Of a DNA stretch of 64,000 bases, positions 61,245 through 64,000 are shown piece after piece. Position 1 is the stretch's first letter. Each line of letters starts with the position of its first letter. The notes beneath the pieces were generated by a model that saw nothing but the letters and a program-made list of their open reading frames with translations, did no database searches and had not been told where the DNA came from. The stretch lies in NCBI RefSeq assembly GCF_019884725.1, contig NZ_CP082322.1, positions 1,612,001 through 1,676,000 of the forward strand, read 5' to 3'. Origin of the DNA: Leucobacter tenebrionis (GTDB taxonomy: Bacteria > Actinomycetota > Actinomycetes > Actinomycetales > Microbacteriaceae). The position numbers and the translations under genes were made by a program.

Positions 61245-62060
61245 TTATCCGGAGCGGTCGTCCGCCCGTCGTGACTCAAGTGTGGCACGAAACGCTTCTT
61301 CGTGCGGACTGGCGAGGAGGTCGGCGCGGAATGCGACCAGCCAGCGCACCGAGCCGCGCACGCTCTCGCGCACGACCTCACGGGTCCTCGAGGAGTCGCC
61401 AACCCTGGTCGCGTCGATCTGGGCGACGAGCGCGTCATGCGTCGTCAGGCGCGCCGAGTCGTCGTGATCCTGCAGCGCGAGCAGCGGCGTGAACTCGGTC
61501 TGCACTCGCACGTGCTCGGTCGTGAGCCGCACCGACTGACTGAGCGCGGCGAGCTCGAGCTGCACCTCCGTGATGCGGCGGCGCCAGAGCTGCGGGGGCA
61601 GGTCGCGGGCGGCGTCGAGAATGCCCCGCGCCACGTCGAGTTCGTCGGGGGTGGCGCGGAGGCAGGCGTAGTCGGCGCAGGCACTCACGATCACCTCGTA
61701 GTGCACCCCGAGGTCGGCGAGCGCGACACGGGGCATCGCGGCGAGCGTTCTCGCGTTCACCTCCTCGACCGAGCCATGGCTCGAGCGCACGAAGCTGCCG
61801 CCGTGCCGACCGCGTCGAGTCTCGATGAGACCGCGATGACGCAGCGCTCCCAGCGCTTCGCGCACGGTCACCACGGCCACACCGAGCAGACCGGAGAGCT
61901 CCGTCTCGCTGGGCAGCCGCTCGCCCTCGGTGAAGGCGCCGACCGAGATCGCCTGCACGATGCGCGATACGACCTGCTCGGTGCGGCCCTCCTCGCCGAT
62001 CGGGGCGAAGGCCGCCGTCCGGAGGCGACTCGGGGGCGACTGCGTGAGTGAACCGGTCAC
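61245..62060 (-). CDS. FadR-subfamily GntR transcriptional regulator
   Basis: 271 residues. The winged helix is at about 30-95: VVSRIVQAISVGAFTEGERLPSE in part, then LLGVAVVTVREALGALRHRG and the wing RRGRHGGSFV. The all-helical C-terminal effector domain is FCD-like in length, but the usual metal-binding His residues (FH and two later His) are mostly missing. GTG 62060 was chosen because GGAGG lies 5-6 nt upstream. It is divergent from the PotA-like gene and precedes the Cache gene by 23 bp; it probably controls the importer and itself through the AT-rich region at 62195-62270. Confidence 0.88.
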   Translation of the reverse strand: MTGSLTQSPPSRLRTAAFAPIGEEGRTEQVVSRIVQAISVGAFTEGERLPSETELSGLLGVAVVTVREALGALRHRGLIETRRGRHGGSFVRSSHGSVEEVNARTLAAMPRVALADLGVHYEVIVSACADYACLRATPDELDVARGILDAARDLPPQLWRRRITEVQLELAALSQSVRLTTEHVRVQTEFTPLLALQDHDDSARLTTHDALVAQIDATRVGDSSRTREVVRESVRGSVRWLVAFRADLLASPHEEAFRATLESRRADDRSG

Positions 62061-62194
62061 CGACACCTCCGATCTTCCTGCGGATCCGTGAAGAGTTTCC
62101 CACGCCACGAGTGAGGATTCGCTGAGGCGCGGCGATCCCGTAACGTCCTCTCACCCCGCCGCGGGCCTGCCGCTAGGCGGGCCAGGCGGATCGC

Positions 62195-62270
62195 AACGTG
62201 ACCGAAACGTGACATTCGTATCTCCCGAGAGCTTTTAAACCTATAAACCCATATGTTATGTTTCAACTAT
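62195..62270. promoter_or_regulatory. Divergent promoter region between GntR and importer genes
   Basis: AACGTGAC occurs twice in direct repeat at 62195-62202 and 62206-62213, exactly 11 bp apart (one helical turn). It is followed by ATTCGTAT (62214-62221), half of the amine-oxidase operator core, and an AT-rich run with TATAAA (62242-62247) and CATATGTTATG (62250-62260), unusual in this GC-rich window. These are candidate binding sites for the GntR protein. Confidence 0.4.
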
Positions 62271-62323
62271 CGGTTCCTGAGAACCCCCCAGTTTCGACAA
62301 CGACGTTGAGGAGCATCCGCACC

Positions 62324-63445
62324 ATGCGCCACACCACATCTCCTGAAGGATCCGCAGGGGCGGCGAACACAGCCGCCCCGGCCACGCCGGAACCCCCTCA
62401 GCCCGGTGAGATCGCCGTCTCAGTTCAGGGCGTGCACAAGCAGTTCGGCGACCTCGTCGCGGTCAAGGACCTCAATATCGACATCCGCGCCGGCGAGTTC
62501 TTCTCGATGCTCGGCCCGTCGGGATCCGGCAAGACGACGGTGCTGCGCATGATCGCGGGGTTCGAGGAGCCGACCTCGGGCAGGATCCTGCTTCACGGCA
62601 ACGACGTCACAGCCTCGGCTCCCTTCGACCGCGAGGTCAACACGGTATTCCAGGACTACGCCCTGTTCCCGCACCTCAGCATCGCCGAGAACGTCGCGTA
62701 CGGCCTGAAGGTGCGCGGCGTATCCAAGGGCGAGCGAGCACGCCTCGTCGGAGAAGCCCTCGAGCAGGTGCAACTCTCGCACGTGGCCGAGCGTCGCCCC
62801 TCGCAGCTCTCGGGAGGCCAGCGCCAACGCATCGCCCTGGCGCGCGCGCTGATCCTCCGCCCCAAGGTGCTGCTGCTCGACGAGCCGCTCGGCGCACTCG
62901 ACAAGCAGCTTCGCGAGCAGATGCAGTTCGAGCTCAAGCAGATCCAGCGCGACGTGGGGATCACCTTCGTCTTCGTCACCCACGACCAGGAGGAGGCGCT
63001 CACCCTCTCCGACCGGGTCGCCGTGTTCAACGACGGCAAGATCGAGCAGGTCGGCAGCCCCCGCGAGGTCTACGAGTTTCCGCAGACCGAGTTCGTGGCC
63101 CGGTTCCTCGGCATCACCAACCTGCTCGCCGGCGACACCGCCCTCGCGATCCTGGGCGACTCGTCGCCCCACAGCGTGCGTCCCGAGCGGGTGCAGCTCG
63201 CCGATCCGACCGCCCCCGCCGCGGCCGGCACGGTCTCGCTGCCGGGTCGAGTGCTCGAGACCGTCTACGCCGGCGCCCACACCCGCTATCTCGTCGAAAC
63301 GGAGAGCGGCATGCGCTTCATCGCGGAGAAGCAGAACAACCAGACCCCGCGCACCGACCCGAGCGTGCGGCGCGGCGACAGCGTCAGCCTCCAATTCGAG
63401 CGCGATCACGCCGTGGCGGTTCCCGGCGAACCCGCTCGGGTCTGA
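62324..63445 (+). CDS. PotA-like ABC transporter ATP-binding protein
   Basis: 373 residues. Walker A GPSGSGKTTVL, Q-loop TVFQDYALFPHLS, signature LSGGQRQRIALARAL, Walker B VLLLDEPLGALDKQLR, switch THDQEEALTLSD, and a C-terminal TOBE domain (LPGRVLETVYAGAHTRYLVE). It belongs to the spermidine/putrescine or iron/amine type importers. ATG 62324 has GAGGAG about 10 nt upstream; an ATG at 62258 lies inside the AT-rich promoter region and is less likely. It heads an operon with a PotD-like binding protein. It is related to, but distinct from, the ATPase at 41786. Confidence 0.9.
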   Translation: MRHTTSPEGSAGAANTAAPATPEPPQPGEIAVSVQGVHKQFGDLVAVKDLNIDIRAGEFFSMLGPSGSGKTTVLRMIAGFEEPTSGRILLHGNDVTASAPFDREVNTVFQDYALFPHLSIAENVAYGLKVRGVSKGERARLVGEALEQVQLSHVAERRPSQLSGGQRQRIALARALILRPKVLLLDEPLGALDKQLREQMQFELKQIQRDVGITFVFVTHDQEEALTLSDRVAVFNDGKIEQVGSPREVYEFPQTEFVARFLGITNLLAGDTALAILGDSSPHSVRPERVQLADPTAPAAAGTVSLPGRVLETVYAGAHTRYLVETESGMRFIAEKQNNQTPRTDPSVRRGDSVSLQFERDHAVAVPGEPARV

Positions 63446-63490
63446 TCCGCCCCATCCACCACCAAGAACCCGCACTACAAAGGAGTAACG

Positions 63491-64000
63491 ATGAACAAGA
63501 AACTGCTCATCCCCGCGGCCCTCGCAGCCGCGGTCGGCCTCGCGCTCTCGGGCTGCGCCAGCGACGGCGGCACGGGAGGCGGAGGCGAAGAGGCCGGCGG
63601 CCTGCAGATCGACGTTCCCGACGTCCCCATGATGGAGGAGCTCGGCGACACCGAGAACGAGGTGAACATCCTCGCCTGGTCCGGCTTCGTCGAGCCGGCA
63701 TGGGCGGATCAGTTCACGGCCGAGACCGGCTGCACGGTCAACCGCAAGATCTTCGCGACCAGCGACGAGGCCGTGCAGCTCATGCGCACCGGGGAGTACG
63801 ACCTCGTCTCCGCATCGGGCGATGCGAGCCTTCGCCTCATCGTCGATGGCAACGTGCAGCCCCTCAACACCGAGCTGATCCCGACCTTCGGCGACGACAT
63901 CGTCGAAGGCATGAAGGGCCAGCTCTACGACACGCTCAACGGCAACGTCTACGGCATCCCGATCGGGCGCGGCGCGAACATCCTCGAGTACAACAGCGAG
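63491..64000 (+). CDS. PotD-like substrate-binding lipoprotein (partial at window edge)
   Basis: The first 170 residues; the frame runs off the window. A basic N-terminus (MNKK), hydrophobic helix and lipobox LSGC (Cys about 22) are followed by a Gly-rich linker. The mature start VNILAWSGFVEPAWADQF, TGCTVNRKIFATSDEAVQLM and YGIPIGRGANILEYN is typical of polyamine-binding PotD/PotF proteins. AAAGGAG lies 6 nt before ATG 63491. It is 45 bp after the ATPase gene, so in the same operon; the permease genes are expected beyond the window. Confidence 0.9.
   Translation, partial: MNKKLLIPAALAAAVGLALSGCASDGGTGGGGEEAGGLQIDVPDVPMMEELGDTENEVNILAWSGFVEPAWADQFTAETGCTVNRKIFATSDEAVQLMRTGEYDLVSASGDASLRLIVDGNVQPLNTELIPTFGDDIVEGMKGQLYDTLNGNVYGIPIGRGANILEYNSE

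Noticed and set aside
60499..61467. Plus-strand frame opposite the Cache gene, preceded by a perfect SD-like purine tract
   Set aside because: The SD overlaps its GTG and the translation is Arg/His-rich with no fold; the minus-strand Cache and GntR frames are convincing.

Overview
The window is high-GC chromosomal DNA from an actinobacterium. The content points to Microbacteriaceae, most like Leucobacter or a near relative: a dnaK-grpE-dnaJ-hspR operon with HAIR operators, an sdhCDAB operon, a mycobacterial-type lpdA/punA/pmmB/deoA neighbourhood, many start codons preceded at 6-7 nt by a TANNNT -10 box (leaderless transcripts), and long GC-rich hairpins without U-tracts. No rRNA, insertion sequence, phage gene or CRISPR array was seen. 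There are two tRNA genes (Ser-GCU and Gly-CCC). Family assignment is by reading protein motifs; no database search was possible.

Layout. 1-4.4 kb: end of a sugar-type ABC binding protein, a LacI regulator, and a large FAD oxidoreductase with a discoidin-like C-terminal domain behind a promoter framed by two near-identical LacI-type operators. 4.6-8.4 kb: quinone oxidoreductase, aldehyde dehydrogenase, GCS2-type carboxylate-amine ligase. 8.5-10.7 kb: an eRF1-like (Balon/Rv2629-type) protein coupled to a small acidic protein, and a divergent acidic disordered protein. 10.8-16.2 kb: tRNA-Ser, two GT4 glycosyltransferases, an MFS exporter, an RsmC/RlmG-like methyltransferase. 16.2-20.3 kb: the DnaK chaperone operon with HspR. 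20.4-29 kb: Atg22/UMF1-like MFS protein, PIF1-like helicase, a DUF2470-heme oxygenase fusion with an iron box, a lipoprotein of the serine beta-lactamase family that has lost its catalytic motifs, tRNA-Gly, a TRAM-domain RNA methyltransferase, a cupredoxin lipoprotein and an LpdA-type quinone reductase.

29.2-32.9 kb holds a 949-residue Orn/Lys/Arg decarboxylase and purine nucleoside phosphorylase (punA). From 32.9 to 48.8 kb a catabolic block separates punA from the phosphohexomutase gene that usually adjoins it in actinobacteria. The block carries two flavin amine oxidases, a VapBC pair, an operon of PuuB-like oxidase, cupin, sarcosine-oxidase-like oxidase and YtcJ-like amidohydrolase, an MHS-type symporter, a complete PotABCD-like polyamine importer and a PucR-type regulator. 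A shared operator-like palindrome (CATACG-TT-CGTATG) sits before both amine oxidases and at the importer promoter, which suggests one amine-import and amine-oxidation regulon.

48.8-59.3 kb is housekeeping: phosphohexomutase, NAD(P)HX dehydratase, DUF2277, thymidine phosphorylase, a YihY-family membrane protein, sdhCDAB and manC. 59.4-64 kb holds a DUF559 protein, then a GntR regulator co-oriented with a stand-alone soluble Cache-domain protein, divergent from a second PotA/PotD-like importer that runs off the end of the window. The GntR-Cache-importer set is the most promising candidate for an undescribed sensing arrangement.
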